A DNA stretch of 64,000 bases from an uncultured Acidimicrobiaceae bacterium (GTDB taxonomy: Bacteria; Actinomycetota; Acidimicrobiia; Acidimicrobiales; SZUA-35), in contig CAMYLA010000001.1 in the NCBI GenBank assembly GCA_947259095.1, positions 102,158-166,157 of the forward strand. Direction: 5' to 3'. Position numbers and translations under genes: made by a program. Under the pieces are notes generated by a model. It made no database searches. It saw nothing but the letters and a program-made list of their open reading frames with translations, and was not told where the DNA came from. Numbering within the stretch: position 1 is the stretch's first letter; every line of letters starts with the position of its first letter. Below are positions 27,083-39,162 of this stretch, piece after piece.

Positions 27083-27796
27083 ATGGAACTCGATGGTCCA
27101 GACGGACCGACGACCCGGGCCGGCCGGAACCGCCGTGCGGCCAACCGGTACCGCGAGATACGGGCCGTCCGTGAGACGGTCCGACTCCCCCTCAACACCC
27201 CTCGACTGGCAGCCACTCCCCGGGGCCGCGGCGACCGGGTGATCGCCATTCCCGGGCTCGGTACCGGCGATCCATCGCTGGCGCCGATGCGATGGTTCCT
27301 CCGCAGTCGGGGTCATGACTGTGTCGGCTGGGGGCTTGGCACCAATACCGGCGACGTGAACCGTTTCCTGGACCGAATGCTGGAGGTGGTCGACCGAAAC
27401 GCCGACGAGACCGGCACACCGGTCTCGCTGATCGGCTGGAGCCTGGGCGGCGTTCTGGCCAGGGAGTTGGCCCGGGATCGCCCGGACCGGGTTCGCCGGG
27501 TCATCACCTTCGGCACACCGCTCCACGGTCCCCGCAACTCGGTGGCGGCCAGGATCTACGGACCAAAACGGATCGACGACATCGAAGCCCAGATCTCGGA
27601 GCGGAACCGCCGTCCCATCCCCCGGCCCATCACCGCCATCCACAGCCGAAACGATGGTGTGGTCGACTGGACCGACTGCATCGACAGCCGATCACCAGAT
27701 GTGGAGAACCTTCGCGTCGCCAGCTCCCATTTCGGGATGGGCATCGATCCCGATGTCTGGTCCATCACCGCCCGGAGACTGGCAAAACCGGCCTGA
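27083..27796 (+). CDS. Alpha/beta hydrolase, lipase-like
   Basis: 237 residues. After a basic N-terminus, VIAIPGLGTGDPSLAPMRWFL is the first strand and oxyanion region, VSLIGWSLGGVLARELA holds the nucleophile Ser in GWSLGG, SRNDGVVDW the Asp and SSHFGMG the His, so the triad is complete. It resembles PGAP1/triacylglycerol-lipase-like esterases. No signal peptide. Converges on the PIN toxin gene. Confidence 0.85.
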   Translation: MELDGPDGPTTRAGRNRRAANRYREIRAVRETVRLPLNTPRLAATPRGRGDRVIAIPGLGTGDPSLAPMRWFLRSRGHDCVGWGLGTNTGDVNRFLDRMLEVVDRNADETGTPVSLIGWSLGGVLARELARDRPDRVRRVITFGTPLHGPRNSVAARIYGPKRIDDIEAQISERNRRPIPRPITAIHSRNDGVVDWTDCIDSRSPDVENLRVASSHFGMGIDPDVWSITARRLAKPA

Positions 27797-27847
27797 GGAA
27801 CCAGCGCGCCGCCGGGGCGATCGCTCACCGGCCCCACCCGGCCACCA

Positions 27848-28306
27848 TCAGCCGTCGACCGGGCTGCAGACCCGGAACCCGAGGTCGGCCGCGCCGGGGA
27901 TCTGCCTGCGATCCAGGGTCAGGAACGCCACCGGGCGGGGCAGCCGGTCTGCGGCGGCGAGATGGATGGCGTTGGCCACCGACAGACCGTACCGGGCTCC
28001 AACCTCGGTGGCCCTGGCCATACACCGACCGTCGAGCGGCACCTCCCAGAACAGATCCCAGTCACGACCGACGCTGTCCCACAGGGTGCGGTGGCGCTCC
28101 GGGTGACCGGCCGCCTGGTGGAGCGCCAACAGCACCTCGGTTCGGGCCAGGGCCGAAACGACCAGTTGTGGGAATTGCCCCATGACCTCCCCGACGAAGC
28201 GGCGGCGGGCATCGGGCAGGTAACGACACAGCAACGCCGAGGTGTCGATCACCAGCGGACCCGGATCCGGCTCACCTCCCTGCTCGGCGTCGGGTTCGAC
28301 CGCCAC
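27848..28306 (-). CDS. PIN domain ribonuclease toxin (VapC-like)
   Basis: 152 residues from GTG 28306. PIN-domain acidic positions: D21 (VIDTSALL), E57 (ARTEVLLA) and D132 (TLDRR) are present, but the third conserved Asp is Asn112 (ANAIHLAAAD instead of DAIHLA). PIN toxins cleave RNA with a divalent metal, so the change may weaken activity. It begins 6 nt after the antitoxin stop in the same frame. An active VapC, a regulatory remnant, or a variant metal site are all possible. Confidence 0.85.
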   Translation of the reverse strand: MAVEPDAEQGGEPDPGPLVIDTSALLCRYLPDARRRFVGEVMGQFPQLVVSALARTEVLLALHQAAGHPERHRTLWDSVGRDWDLFWEVPLDGRCMARATEVGARYGLSVANAIHLAAADRLPRPVAFLTLDRRQIPGAADLGFRVCSPVDG

Positions 28307-28312
28307 CGCCGC

Positions 28313-28636
28313 TCACCGACCCCTGATCTGGTCGACCAGCCGGTCAAGGCGGACGTCTGCCGGCACCGGGTACGGAGCCGGCATCGACCGGTCCGACACC
28401 CGCCGTGGCGGATCGATCAGGCCGGCGGCGGCCAGGTCGTGCATCGTCAGCCCTGCGCCGTCCGGCCCCAACGGGCCGAGCTGGGCCACCGGCCTCCCGT
28501 CGACGGTGATCACGATGCGCTCCCCTCGTCCGGCCCGCCGGACCAGACCGCTGACCGAGTTGCGCAGCGCCCTGATACCGACCCTGGCCGGTCCGTCCGG
28601 GACCCCGGGCCCGATGTCGCCACCCGGTCCGGTCAC
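28313..28636 (-). CDS. Antitoxin, Phd/YefM-like
   Basis: 107 residues from GTG 28636 (start uncertain, since the frame is open to 28774). The fold-defining stretch is VGIRALRNSVSGLVRRAGRGERIVITVDGR in pieces: the helix-turn VGIRALRNSVSGLVRRA and the strand ERIVITVDGRPVAQLGPL, as in prevent-host-death antitoxins. The C-terminal part (LIDPPRR through DQIRGR) would wrap the toxin. It is transcribed ahead of the PIN gene, the normal order. The usual short N-terminus is extended by about 25 Gly/Pro-rich residues. Confidence 0.75.
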   Translation of the reverse strand: MTGPGGDIGPGVPDGPARVGIRALRNSVSGLVRRAGRGERIVITVDGRPVAQLGPLGPDGAGLTMHDLAAAGLIDPPRRVSDRSMPAPYPVPADVRLDRLVDQIRGR

Positions 28637-28735
28637 GCCGGCCAACCCGGATCGACGCCCGGTCCCGGGGACCGGCCCCGATCGACGCCGGGCGAACGTT
28701 GGGAGCACCGGTTGCGGAAACCCGAGATGTAGCAC

Positions 28736-28783
28736 ATGTGTACACATTGTGGTTTGCCAGCTATCGGTTGGCAACCGTACGAT
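28736..28783 (+). promoter_or_regulatory. Promoter and palindromes before the acyl-CoA dehydrogenase gene
   Basis: TTGCCA (28754-28759) and TACGAT (28778-28783) are 18 bp apart, with 8 nt to the ATG and no Shine-Dalgarno site. A perfect 12-bp palindrome ATGTGTACACAT (28736-28747) lies upstream, and TTGCCA pairs with TGGCAA (28769-28774), a 6-bp dyad between the promoter boxes. Both are candidate operators. Confidence 0.55.
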
Positions 28784-28791
28784 TCTCGACC

Positions 28792-29904
28792 ATGAACTTT
28801 GCCTTCACAGAGGAGCAGGAACAGCTCCGCCAATTCGTCCGATCGTTCCTGGAGGACAAGTCCTCCGAAGCTGCGGTCCGGGAGCAGATGGAGACCGATG
28901 ACGGCTACGACGCCGCGGTCTGGTCGCAGATGGCCGAACAGCTCGGCCTCCAGAGCCTGATCATCCCCGAGGAGTACGGCGGCCAGGGGTTCAGCTTCGT
29001 TGAACTCGGTGTCGTTCTGGAGGAGATGGGCAGGGCGTTGTTGTGCGCCCCGTTCCTGTCCGGCGTCCTGGCGACGGCGGCCATCATGCACTCCGGCGAC
29101 GAGGCCGCCATGGCCGCCCACCTGCCCGGTATCGCCTCCGGCGAGACCATCGCAACCCTGGCCTTCACCGAGGAGAGCGGCAAGTGGGATGAGTCCGGGA
29201 TCACGATGGAGGCCACGCAATCGGGCGACGGCTACACCCTGTCGGGGGTCAAGTCGTTCGTCATCGACGGCAACACCGCCGACCTGATCGTCGTCGCCGC
29301 CAAGACCGGGGCCGGGGTGAGCCTGTTCGCCGTCGATGGTGATGCCGCCGGGCTGACCCGCGACGCGCTCAGCACCATGGACCAGACCCGCAAGCAGGCC
29401 AAGCTCACCTTCGACAACACACCGGCCACCCTGATCGGCACCGACGGTGCCGGCTGGGAGACCATGTCGACCGTGCTCGACCTCGGGGCCATCGCCCTGG
29501 CCGCCGAGCAGGTCGGTGGGGCACAGTTCGTGTTGGAGATGGCGGTGCAATACGCCAAGGATCGGGTCCAGTTCGGACGGCCGATCGGTTCGTTCCAGGC
29601 CATCAAGCACAAGTGCGCCGACATGCTGCTGGAGGTCGAGTCCGCCAAGTCTGCCGCCTACTACGGCCTGTGGTGTGCGGCCGAGCTGAACGACGAGTTG
29701 CCATCGGTGGCATCGCTGGCCAAGTCGTACTGCTCGGAGGCCTACTTCCACGCTGCGGCGGAGAACATCCAGATCCACGGTGGTATCGGTTTCACCTGGG
29801 AGCATCCGGCCCACCTGTACTTCAAGCGGGCGAAGAGCTCGGAGCTGATGTTCGGCGATCCGGCCTACCACCGGGAGCTTCTGGCTCAACGCATCGGGCT
29901 GTAG
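28792..29904 (+). CDS. Acyl-CoA dehydrogenase
   Basis: 370-residue FAD flavoprotein that removes two hydrogens from an acyl-CoA. N-terminal helical domain (FTEEQEQLRQFVRSFLED), IIPEEYGGQGFSFVELGVVLEEMG, the FAD/substrate loop LAFTEESGKWD, and the C-terminal domain YAKDRVQFGRPIGSFQAIKH and QIHGGIGFTWEHPAHLYFKR. It belongs to the shorter FadE-type subgroup that often pairs as heterodimers, though no partner gene is adjacent. The substrate is not predictable. Followed by a strong bidirectional terminator. Confidence 0.94.
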   Translation: MNFAFTEEQEQLRQFVRSFLEDKSSEAAVREQMETDDGYDAAVWSQMAEQLGLQSLIIPEEYGGQGFSFVELGVVLEEMGRALLCAPFLSGVLATAAIMHSGDEAAMAAHLPGIASGETIATLAFTEESGKWDESGITMEATQSGDGYTLSGVKSFVIDGNTADLIVVAAKTGAGVSLFAVDGDAAGLTRDALSTMDQTRKQAKLTFDNTPATLIGTDGAGWETMSTVLDLGAIALAAEQVGGAQFVLEMAVQYAKDRVQFGRPIGSFQAIKHKCADMLLEVESAKSAAYYGLWCAAELNDELPSVASLAKSYCSEAYFHAAAENIQIHGGIGFTWEHPAHLYFKRAKSSELMFGDPAYHRELLAQRIGL

Positions 29905-29934
29905 GGCCACAGCTCCGAACAGAACAACGTTCAG

Positions 29935-29972
29935 GAGGCGCAGGATCCGGCAGGGGCCGGTTTCTGCGCCTC
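29935..29972. terminator. Strong bidirectional terminator
   Basis: GAGGCGCAG (29935-29943) pairs with CTGCGCCTC (29964-29972), and inside it CCGGC/GCCGG closes a 4-nt AGGG loop, with a partly paired 3-nt interior loop. It lies between the convergent acyl-CoA dehydrogenase and kinase genes. Confidence 0.8.
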
Positions 29973-29997
29973 TTGGCCGTCCAGGGCCACTGGAGGC

Positions 29998-32115
<2,118 letters not shown>

Positions 32116-35100
32116 CTACGGTGCCCCCGTCCAGGCTCGGAGCGCCTCCAGCGCCCCCTGGAAGTCGTACTCCCCGCAGAGCTGCCCAATCCGCAGCAGG
32201 TCGGGATCGTTGCTGCCCGACGTCTCGATCAGGTGTTCGATCAGTTCGATCGACGTCGTGTCCCCGTGGTCCAGCATCCGGTCGATGGCGGCGAGCGATT
32301 CGGCGTGGACCACAGGATCGAGGGGTTCGACCGGGCCGGCTTCCGGATCGCCGTCCAACTCGACGCCGTGGGACGATAGCGCCTCCTTGAGTTCGGCCAG
32401 CTGAGCCCGAAACCGTGCCTCCTCGGCAACGTCGACCCAGTGGCGGGCCGGTTCGTCGCCGCCAAGCCATTGCTCCCACGCGGCGGTGGTGGCGGCGATC
32501 CGGGTCGCTCCGAGGGTCGCTGCGACACCCTTGATCGTGTGCGCCAGCAGGGCCGCTTTTTCGTATTCGCCATCGGCCGCCAGGGCGCTGATCTCAACGA
32601 CCACGCTCCCGTGGTCACTGATGAAGGTCCGACACAGCTGCTTGTAGAGCCCGACGCTGCCACCGACCCGCTCGAGACCGGCCAAGAATTCCAGGACAGG
32701 GGCCGCCGCCGACGGCACCTCGGTCGACAGCGCCAGGGTGAGCGCCGGCAACGGTTCGCGGGGGGCGGCTCCGCTCGATGCCTCGGCCCGGTCGCCGAGT
32801 TCCAGCCCCAGCAGCTCGACCCACGACTCGAGCGTGTCGAACAGTTTCGCCGGATTCACCGGCTTGGCGATGTGATCCTGCATTCCCGCCGCCAGGACCC
32901 GCTCCCGGTCGCCTTGGAGGGCGTTGGCGGTCATGGCCAAGATCGGCAGCTGCTCGGTTGGGAATCGCTCCCGGAGTCGTCTGGTGGCCTCGAACCCGTC
33001 CATCACCGGCATCTGACAATCCATCAGCACCAGGTCGTGGCGAGCCGGATCGGCGAGATCGACGGCCTCCTGGCCGTTCTCGGCCAGTTGCACCTCTATC
33101 CCTTCCGATCGCAACAGCTCGCTCGCCACCTGCTGATTGATGTTGTTGTCCTCCACGAGGAGCACCTTGAGCCCCCGCAATCGCCCCCCGGTGGAACCGA
33201 TGCGCTGCCGGGACAGCTTCTGGGTGACCTCTTCGGCCGCGCCAAAGGTCTGCACCAGCGCATCGAGCATCATGCTGGGGTTGATTGGCTTCATCAGCAC
33301 GTCGGACACCCCTTGCGCCTGCGCCTGCTGCTGGATCGTTTCGGCGCCGTAGTCGGTCATCATCATGATGTTTGGCCTGTGAACGTTCGGCGGCAGCCGG
33401 CCCATCCGGTTGGCTACCTCCAAGCCGTCCATCTCCGGCATCTTCCAGTCCAGCAGGACCAGGTCGTAGACCCGGGACGAGCTCTCCAGGAAGCTGAGCG
33501 CTTCCGGCCCGGAGGAAACCACGCTCACCTCCTGGCCCATCACCCCCAGCATCTCCCGCAGGATCTGGCGGCTCGATGCGTTGTCGTCGACGACCAGGAT
33601 CCGTAGCGTCGGCAGGATGTTGAGGCCGGCGGTCGGCACCAGCGAGACGGTCGATGATTCGGCGAAGCTCGCCTCGAACCGGAACGTCGAGCCCTCACCG
33701 GGCGCCGATTCCACTTCGATGGTTCCGCCCATCTCCTGGACCAGGCGTTTGCTGATCGCCAGTCCGAGCCCGGTCCCGCCGAACTCCCTTGTGGTCGAGG
33801 CGTCGGCCTGGGAGAAGCTCTGGAACAGATGTTGCTGTTGCTCGGGGGTCAGCCCGATCCCGGTGTCGCGAACCCTGAACTCGACGACCACATCGGCACC
33901 GTCGCCCTCGACGCCAACTCCCTCGGCACCGCTCCCCTCGCGGGCCAGGACCGACATCTCGACCTCGCCCTCGTTCGTGAACTTCACCGCATTCGAGGCC
34001 AGGTTCATGAGGATCTGACCCAGCCGTAACGGGTCACCGGACAGGGTGGCCGGGACGTCCTTGTCCACGGCCAGCAGGAACTCCAGGCCCTTCTCCTGCG
34101 CCCGCAGGCTGATCACGCCGGTGACGTTGGCCAGCACGTCCTCGAGCTGGAACGGGATGACCTCCAGGTTGAGCTTGCCGGCCTCGATCTTCGAGAAGTC
34201 GAGCATGTCGTTGATGATATGGAGCAGGTTGTTGGCCGCGCCGTGGGTCTTCTCCACATAGTCGCGTTGCCTGGGGTTCAAGTCGGTTCCGAGGGCGAGA
34301 TGGGTCATCCCGATGATGGCGTTCATCGGGGTCCGGATCTCGTGGCTCATGTTGGCCAGGAATTCGCTCTTGGCCCTCGTTGCCGCTTCGGCCGCTTCCT
34401 TGGCCGCCTCAAGCGCCTCCTGCTCCCGCTGCCTCACGAGCTCCAGCTCACGACGAGCGGACACGTCCCGCAGAGTGGCCGAGGTCCACGTCTCGTCGCC
34501 CATCTCGATCGGACCAAGGCTGACCTCGATCGGCATCTCGGCACCGTCGGCCCGCAGTGCCAGGAGTTCCAACCCGATGCCCATCGGCCGGGGAGAAGGA
34601 CTCCGGACGAATCCCTGGCGGAGGCCGACGTGGCGGTCGCGCAGTGCCGCCGGGATGAGCTTCTCCACGGGCTGACCGATGACCTCCTGGCGGCGATAAC
34701 CCAAGACACGCTCCAGTTGAGCGTTCACGAAGCGGACGATGCCGTCCTGGTCCGCGATCACCATGGCGTCCGGGGCCGACTCGAGCAGGCTCTTCAGCTG
34801 CTGGACCTCCCTGGCCCGACCGCTGACTTCCACCATTGATGCGACGAGGTGGGTCAGCTCACCGTCGTCGTCCCTCAGGCCGCTGACCACCGCCGAAACC
34901 GACGTCCGGCTGCCGTCAAGGCCACGATGGTGGACCGCGCCCTGCCAGGCGCCGCCGGCCGAGACCTGGCGCAGCAGATCGGCATCGGCGGTGAGCGGAA
35001 GGTCCTCCGAGGTGCGCAGCGACGACTGCAGCCCCACGAGCGCTGCGGACTCGGATCCGACCAGACCGGCGAACGCTCGATTGGCATGGGCGATCACGCC

Positions 35101-35211
35101 CCCGGGATCCAGGACCACCACGTAGGCCGGGCTCTGCTCGACCACCCGCTCGAGGAGCCGTTCCTGGGCGGTTGAAGGGTCCGGCATCCCGCTGTCCTCG
35201 GTTTCTGCCAT
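32116..35211 (-). CDS. Hybrid sensor histidine kinase, BarA-like
   Basis: 1031 residues, cytosolic by sequence (no membrane helix). Two PAS domains (about 20-130, 140-250), HisKA with H290 ([13 protein letters not shown]), HATPase ([28 protein letters not shown]), receiver 1 (D588, [11 protein letters not shown]), receiver 2 (D731, [11 protein letters not shown]), and an HPt domain with H891 ([13 protein letters not shown]), then a 65-residue C-terminal extension. All relay residues needed for His-Asp-His-Asp transfer are present, so the HPt can pass phosphate to D71 of the downstream kinase fusion. ATG 35211 is chosen; AGGA lies nine bases upstream. Confidence 0.93.
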   Translation of the reverse strand: MAETEDSGMPDPSTAQERLLERVVEQSPAYVVVLDPGGVIAHANRAFAGLVGSESAALVGLQSSLRTSEDLPLTADADLLRQVSAGGAWQGAVHHRGLDGSRTSVSAVVSGLRDDDGELTHLVASMVEVSGRAREVQQLKSLLESAPDAMVIADQDGIVRFVNAQLERVLGYRRQEVIGQPVEKLIPAALRDRHVGLRQGFVRSPSPRPMGIGLELLALRADGAEMPIEVSLGPIEMGDETWTSATLRDVSARRELELVRQREQEALEAAKEAAEAATRAKSEFLANMSHEIRTPMNAIIGMTHLALGTDLNPRQRDYVEKTHGAANNLLHIINDMLDFSKIEAGKLNLEVIPFQLEDVLANVTGVISLRAQEKGLEFLLAVDKDVPATLSGDPLRLGQILMNLASNAVKFTNEGEVEMSVLAREGSGAEGVGVEGDGADVVVEFRVRDTGIGLTPEQQQHLFQSFSQADASTTREFGGTGLGLAISKRLVQEMGGTIEVESAPGEGSTFRFEASFAESSTVSLVPTAGLNILPTLRILVVDDNASSRQILREMLGVMGQEVSVVSSGPEALSFLESSSRVYDLVLLDWKMPEMDGLEVANRMGRLPPNVHRPNIMMMTDYGAETIQQQAQAQGVSDVLMKPINPSMMLDALVQTFGAAEEVTQKLSRQRIGSTGGRLRGLKVLLVEDNNINQQVASELLRSEGIEVQLAENGQEAVDLADPARHDLVLMDCQMPVMDGFEATRRLRERFPTEQLPILAMTANALQGDRERVLAAGMQDHIAKPVNPAKLFDTLESWVELLGLELGDRAEASSGAAPREPLPALTLALSTEVPSAAAPVLEFLAGLERVGGSVGLYKQLCRTFISDHGSVVVEISALAADGEYEKAALLAHTIKGVAATLGATRIAATTAAWEQWLGGDEPARHWVDVAEEARFRAQLAELKEALSSHGVELDGDPEAGPVEPLDPVVHAESLAAIDRMLDHGDTTSIELIEHLIETSGSNDPDLLRIGQLCGEYDFQGALEALRAWTGAP

Positions 35212-35514
35212 GGTTTCGTGTCCTAACCGATCCTTCTGCCGGTGAAACGCCGTCTGCGGCGCCAGCCGACCCAACCAGTCCCCGGGAGCTTCGTTGCCCC
35301 CCTTCGATGACGGGCACGGGTGTGCGACGCCGCAAACGATTGACGCTAGACGGTTGAGCGTCCGACGGCACGACCGGACCGGCTCGGCACCGGCGAGCAG
35401 CTCGAGTAGCCGCTCGACCGGACGGTGTCTCGGATCGGGCGCCGGCCCCGGTCGACGCGATCGGGCGCCGGTCCCGGTCATGGTGATCATCGACCGTGGG
35501 CCTACTCTTGGACC
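35212..35514. promoter_or_regulatory. Divergent spacer between kinase operon and 35515 gene
   Basis: 303 nt with no gene seen. GACGCT (35342-35347) and AGCGTC (35357-35362) form a perfect 6-bp dyad with a 9-bp spacer, a candidate operator for one or both directions. TACTCT (35503-35508) is 6 nt before the GTG of the plus-strand gene and fits a leaderless -10. Confidence 0.4.
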
Positions 35515-36066
35515 GTGGTCTTCGTGCTCCTGGCGCTCGCCGCCGTTTTGATCGTGGTCATCGGCTTCTACGCGGTCGGCCATGCCGTGGGGGTCACCGA
35601 GGAGATGCCGGCCCAGATCGTGGTCGACGTCCACGAGGCCATCGAGTTCTGCGCCGAGGCCCTGCCGGACGAGGTGACCGCCACCGTGAGCTACGACGAA
35701 TTGCGACGGCTCCTTCGGCTGCATCTTGAGTGGATCCAGGCCTACCATTGGGCCCCCGAGAGCAGCGACTCGGGGCCGATCGTGTTCGAGCAGTTCGATG
35801 CCCTCGACTATGTGATGGAACGGGTCCAGGTCACCGATCTCGACGTGTCCCGTGAGCACGTGGCGGCGGTGATCCAGGCCCATTCCGACTACCTGCAGGT
35901 GATGGGGGCCATCCATCTCGACGACCCGGTCAAGGTGGAGCAGGACCTGGCCCAGCTTCCGCTGCTGGACGACCCCCGAGGCCTCGAACTCGGCACCGGG
36001 GATCCGCTTCCTCCCGAAAACGGGCCGCCGCCAGACGAGAACGACGGACTCCGGTCGCCGGACTGA
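35515..36066 (+). CDS. Hypothetical membrane-anchored protein
   Basis: 183 residues from GTG 35515. One N-terminal helix ([21 protein letters not shown], in segments), then a soluble acidic domain of about 110 residues ([56 protein letters not shown]) and a Pro/Asp-rich tail. I do not recognise a named family. The short leader and TACTCT box suggest a leaderless mRNA. It precedes the TRAP genes by about 140 nt and may or may not share their promoter. Confidence 0.65.
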   Translation: MVFVLLALAAVLIVVIGFYAVGHAVGVTEEMPAQIVVDVHEAIEFCAEALPDEVTATVSYDELRRLLRLHLEWIQAYHWAPESSDSGPIVFEQFDALDYVMERVQVTDLDVSREHVAAVIQAHSDYLQVMGAIHLDDPVKVEQDLAQLPLLDDPRGLELGTGDPLPPENGPPPDENDGLRSPD

Positions 36067-36165
36067 GCCGAAAGCCGGGCCGGTCGAACCTCCTCGACGG
36101 CTCCCCCTGAGAAGGCTGCGGGCCGGCGAGGTCCGCGTTCAGTCGCCCGTCGGCGGCTGCCGGTG

Positions 36166-36171
36166 TAAGAT
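36166..36171 (+). promoter_or_regulatory. Possible -10 of the TRAP operon
   Basis: TAAGAT, 33 nt before the first micro-ORF start. No matching -35 is seen. Confidence 0.35.
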
Positions 36172-36204
36172 CTGCTCGTTCGTGGAATCGTAGGGGGAGA
36201 CTAC

Positions 36205-36255
36205 GTGTCGGCTGACAACCCGTTCCGGCCAGAACCGGGACAACCAACCAGGTGA
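36205..36255 (+). CDS. 16-residue leader ORF overlapping dctQ
   Basis: GTG 36205 has the best Shine-Dalgarno site in the region (GGGGGAGA, 36193-36200). It encodes a short polar peptide (SADNPFRPEPGQPTR) and its TGA overlaps the GTG start of dctQ in a GTGA junction. It probably couples ribosome loading to dctQ, which has no Shine-Dalgarno site of its own. A base-calling frameshift that detached a real N-terminus of DctQ is the main alternative. Confidence 0.5.
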   Translation: MSADNPFRPEPGQPTR

Positions 36256-37100
36256 CCGACACGGCTTCCACGACCGACGACGGGGTGGCGGACGATGGCC
36301 CCGCTGCCGCCCATCCTCTCTTCACCAGACTCCACCCGTTCGGTTGGGTGGCGTCGGCGTTCGCCGTCCTGGCGGTGGTGGCAACACTCCTCGGCTGGGA
36401 CGTGCTCATCGGCCGCATGCCGTGGTGGTTGTGGCTGGCGACCATCGTCACGATCGTGCTGTGTGCGATGCCGATGGCCCTCCACCGGGTCCGACTGGCC
36501 ATCGAATGGGTCTCGGAGTCGGCGGGTACGATCTCGATGGCCCTGGCCTGGGTCATCTTCCTGCTCCAGCTCTTCAACGTGATCACCCGCTACACCAACG
36601 ACTGGTTCGAAGCCGACATCCTGTTCGGCGAGACCACCTCGCTGGCATGGATGAGCTTCGGCATGCTGTTCCTGCTCGGCGTGGCCTACGGGGTCAAGAA
36701 CGGGATCAACCCCCGGATCGACTTCTGGTGGGCCGAGTTCTCGAACCGTCGCAAGGCCTGGCTCGACTTCGTCCTCCACACCACGCTGCTGTTGCCGTTC
36801 CTGATCCTCGGGCTCCGGGTGCTGCAGCCGTACGCCGCCCGCTCGCTTGGCTACAACCGTTTCGCAAACGGTGGCGAGGGCGAGTGGCCCGCCGGTTGGC
36901 GGGTGTGGGAGAGCTGGGAGAAGTCCGGCGATGCCGGGCAGCTGGCCGTGGGCCCGATCCAGGCGTTCATCTTCGTGGCGTTCCTGTTGTGGACCGCCCA
37001 GGTCGTGGCCGAGATCATCAAGACCGGCTTCGTGATCGCCGGCCGTGAAGACCTGGGCGACATGTACGGCGCCGACGACACACCGCTGCGGATCGAGTAG
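36252..37100 (+). CDS. TRAP transporter small membrane subunit (DctQ)
   Basis: 282 residues, longer than the usual 160-200 because of about 80 extra N-terminal residues that hold two additional helices (about 31-50 and 57-75). The DctQ core of four helices follows: VIFLLQLFNVITRY, TSLAWMSFGMLFLLGVAYGV with the conserved family Trp/Gly pattern, then two more helices around 177-190 and 240-262. It forms the membrane complex with DctM and uses an ion gradient to import a substrate. The GTG start is in a GTGA overlap with a leader ORF. Confidence 0.88.
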   Translation: MTDTASTTDDGVADDGPAAAHPLFTRLHPFGWVASAFAVLAVVATLLGWDVLIGRMPWWLWLATIVTIVLCAMPMALHRVRLAIEWVSESAGTISMALAWVIFLLQLFNVITRYTNDWFEADILFGETTSLAWMSFGMLFLLGVAYGVKNGINPRIDFWWAEFSNRRKAWLDFVLHTTLLLPFLILGLRVLQPYAARSLGYNRFANGGEGEWPAGWRVWESWEKSGDAGQLAVGPIQAFIFVAFLLWTAQVVAEIIKTGFVIAGREDLGDMYGADDTPLRIE

Positions 37101-37107
37101 GCGCGGC

Positions 37108-37176
37108 GTGGCTGGCAACGACAAGAACTCCGACAGCGGCATCGAGAACAAAAAGGGATCGGGGACCGGAACGTGA
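37108..37176 (+). CDS. 22-residue micro-ORF overlapping dctM
   Basis: From GTG 37108 to TGA 37176, product polar and Gly/Asn/Lys-rich ([19 protein letters not shown]). It starts 7 nt after the dctQ stop and its TGA overlaps the GTG of dctM, copying the layout seen before dctQ. Its own Shine-Dalgarno site is weak. Confidence 0.4.
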   Translation: MAGNDKNSDSGIENKKGSGTGT

Positions 37177-39071
37177 TCGCCGCACAGCTCGTGCAGATAC
37201 TGGGGCTCGACTTCAGCGTGATCCTGGCGCTGCTGATGTTCGTCGTGTTCATGTTGTTGATCCTGACCGGCTACAACGTGGCCTACTGTTTCGCCGGGAC
37301 CGCACTGGCCTTCGCCTTCATCGGAGACATCTCGAACGCCTTCTCGTTCAACACCTTCGATCCGGAGACGTTGTCCGGCCAATTGCCGGCCAACTGGGCC
37401 AATTCACTGCAGTCCAATGAGTTGCTGGCGGTGCCGCTGTTCGTCCTGATGGGGGCGATCCTGGAGCGATCGGGGCTGGCCGAGCGGCTGTTGAACGCCT
37501 TCGGATTGCTCATGGGTTCGCTGCGGGGCGGTGTTGCCGCCGCGGTGATCGTTGTCGGCACCCTGCTTGCCGCCGCCACCGGCGTGGTGGCCGCCACGGT
37601 GATCGTGATGGGGCTGCTGTCGCTGCCGGCCATGCTCCGGCTCAACTACGACCATCAGCTGGCGACCGGCGCCATCGTGGCCTCCGGCACCCTGGCCCAG
37701 CTCCTGCCGCCGTCGATCGTGTTGATCCTGTTGTCCCAGGAGCTGGGTGTGGGCATCATCGGCCTCTTCGCCGGAGCCCTGCTGCCCGGTCTGCTGCTCA
37801 GCGGGCTCTACATCGCCTACACCCTCGCCATCTCGTTGCTCAAACCGGAAATCGGTCCGGCCATGCCACTCGAGCAGCGTCAACTGGAAGGAACGCCCAC
37901 CCTTCGCAGCGCCCTGATCATCGGGCTGGCCCTGGCCGGCATCGTGTTCCTGGTTGCGCTGCTGATCGACTGGCGGGCCGCACTCGTCGCCGCCGCGGTG
38001 ACCTTCGTCCTGTCGGCGGTGATCTTGGCCCCGATCGAGGTCGGCGACCAGCTCCGTTCCTTCCTGGGGCCGGGCATGGCCATGGCGGTGACGGTGGCCG
38101 GTGCAGCGCTGTTCGATTGGCGGAATGCGGTGTTCGCCGGGCTGCTGACCCTTGGGGTCGTACAGGCCGCGATGTCCCGCTCCAAAATGCTGATGGCCGA
38201 GCTGCTGGTCTCGATCGTGCCGATCCTGGTCCTGATCGTCGGGGTGCTCGTCTCGATCTTCCAGGGGGTGGCCACCCCGTCCGAGTCCGGGGCGGTCGGG
38301 GTGTTCGGGGCCCTGATCCTGGCCGCACTGAACTACGTGTTCGACAACGTCCTCGCCGCAGACGGGGCGGCCCACATCACCCCGACCTGGAAGCTGACTC
38401 GATTCGCGATGTACGAGGCGGCCAGATCGACGGCCAACATCACCATCCTGGTGATGACCCTGCTGTACGCCTCGCTGTTCTTCCGGCTGATGTTCCAGGA
38501 GTTGGGCGGCTCGGCCCAGGTTGCGGACTGGCTGTCGTCGATTCCCGGCGGCAAGTTCGGGTTCGTTGTCGTCGCCATGATCGCGGTGTTCCTCCTCGGC
38601 ATCAACCTGGAGTTCCTGGAGATCACGTTCATCGTCGTACCGATCTTCGTGCCGGCCATGGTGGCACTGGGGTTCACCGACCAGGAGATCGTGTGGTTCG
38701 CAGTGCTGATGGCGGTCAACCTGAACATGGCGTTCATCTCACCCCCGGTCGGGTTCTCACTGTTCTACCTGCAATCGGTGGCGCCACCCGAGGTCAAGAC
38801 GGCCGACATCCACAAAGGGGCCCTCCCGTTCATGGGGCTGCAGATCGTTGCGTTGTTCATCCTGGCCCTCGTGCCGGGCATCACGAACTTCTCGTACTGC
38901 TTCTTCAACCCAAACGCCCCGAGCCAGTTCTGCGATCCCGAGTCCAACACCGGGAGCGTTCTGTTCACCATTCTGGCCGTTCTCGCCCTGGCGGGGCTGG
39001 TGGGGACTATTGTCATGAGCCTCAAACAGCGGCAGGGGCCGCCGTCACTGAAACCGGCCGCAACCGTCTGA
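37173..39071 (+). CDS. TRAP transporter large permease subunit (DctM)
   Basis: 632 residues, larger than the typical 430-residue DctM; it has about fourteen hydrophobic segments. Family motifs are seen in the first half: [61 protein letters not shown], and in the second half [18 protein letters not shown] and [16 protein letters not shown]. The extra length is a middle insertion (about 245-340) with four hydrophobic segments. It is the ion-coupled channel of the import complex. Confidence 0.93.
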   Translation: MIAAQLVQILGLDFSVILALLMFVVFMLLILTGYNVAYCFAGTALAFAFIGDISNAFSFNTFDPETLSGQLPANWANSLQSNELLAVPLFVLMGAILERSGLAERLLNAFGLLMGSLRGGVAAAVIVVGTLLAAATGVVAATVIVMGLLSLPAMLRLNYDHQLATGAIVASGTLAQLLPPSIVLILLSQELGVGIIGLFAGALLPGLLLSGLYIAYTLAISLLKPEIGPAMPLEQRQLEGTPTLRSALIIGLALAGIVFLVALLIDWRAALVAAAVTFVLSAVILAPIEVGDQLRSFLGPGMAMAVTVAGAALFDWRNAVFAGLLTLGVVQAAMSRSKMLMAELLVSIVPILVLIVGVLVSIFQGVATPSESGAVGVFGALILAALNYVFDNVLAADGAAHITPTWKLTRFAMYEAARSTANITILVMTLLYASLFFRLMFQELGGSAQVADWLSSIPGGKFGFVVVAMIAVFLLGINLEFLEITFIVVPIFVPAMVALGFTDQEIVWFAVLMAVNLNMAFISPPVGFSLFYLQSVAPPEVKTADIHKGALPFMGLQIVALFILALVPGITNFSYCFFNPNAPSQFCDPESNTGSVLFTILAVLALAGLVGTIVMSLKQRQGPPSLKPAATV

Positions 39072-39076
39072 GGACG

Positions 39077-39111
39077 CCCCGGCCCGCCGGCCGGGTACCG
39101 CCAGGCCGGGG
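39077..39111 (+). promoter_or_regulatory. Alternative hairpins between dctM and dctP
   Basis: CCCCGGCC (39077-39084) can pair with GGCCGGGG (39104-39111), or its 3' part with GGCCGGG at 39089-39095. The two structures exclude each other. Such an intercistronic hairpin can protect the distal message and raise expression of the binding protein. Confidence 0.4.
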
Positions 39112-39162
39112 AGCCAAGAAGATCGACAAGATAATCACTGCGACACCGAGGAGAGGCGAAAC

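Noticed and set aside
36205-37176. DctQ interpreted as frameshifted
   Set aside because: Not excluded, but the same junction recurs at dctM, which favours real micro-ORFs.
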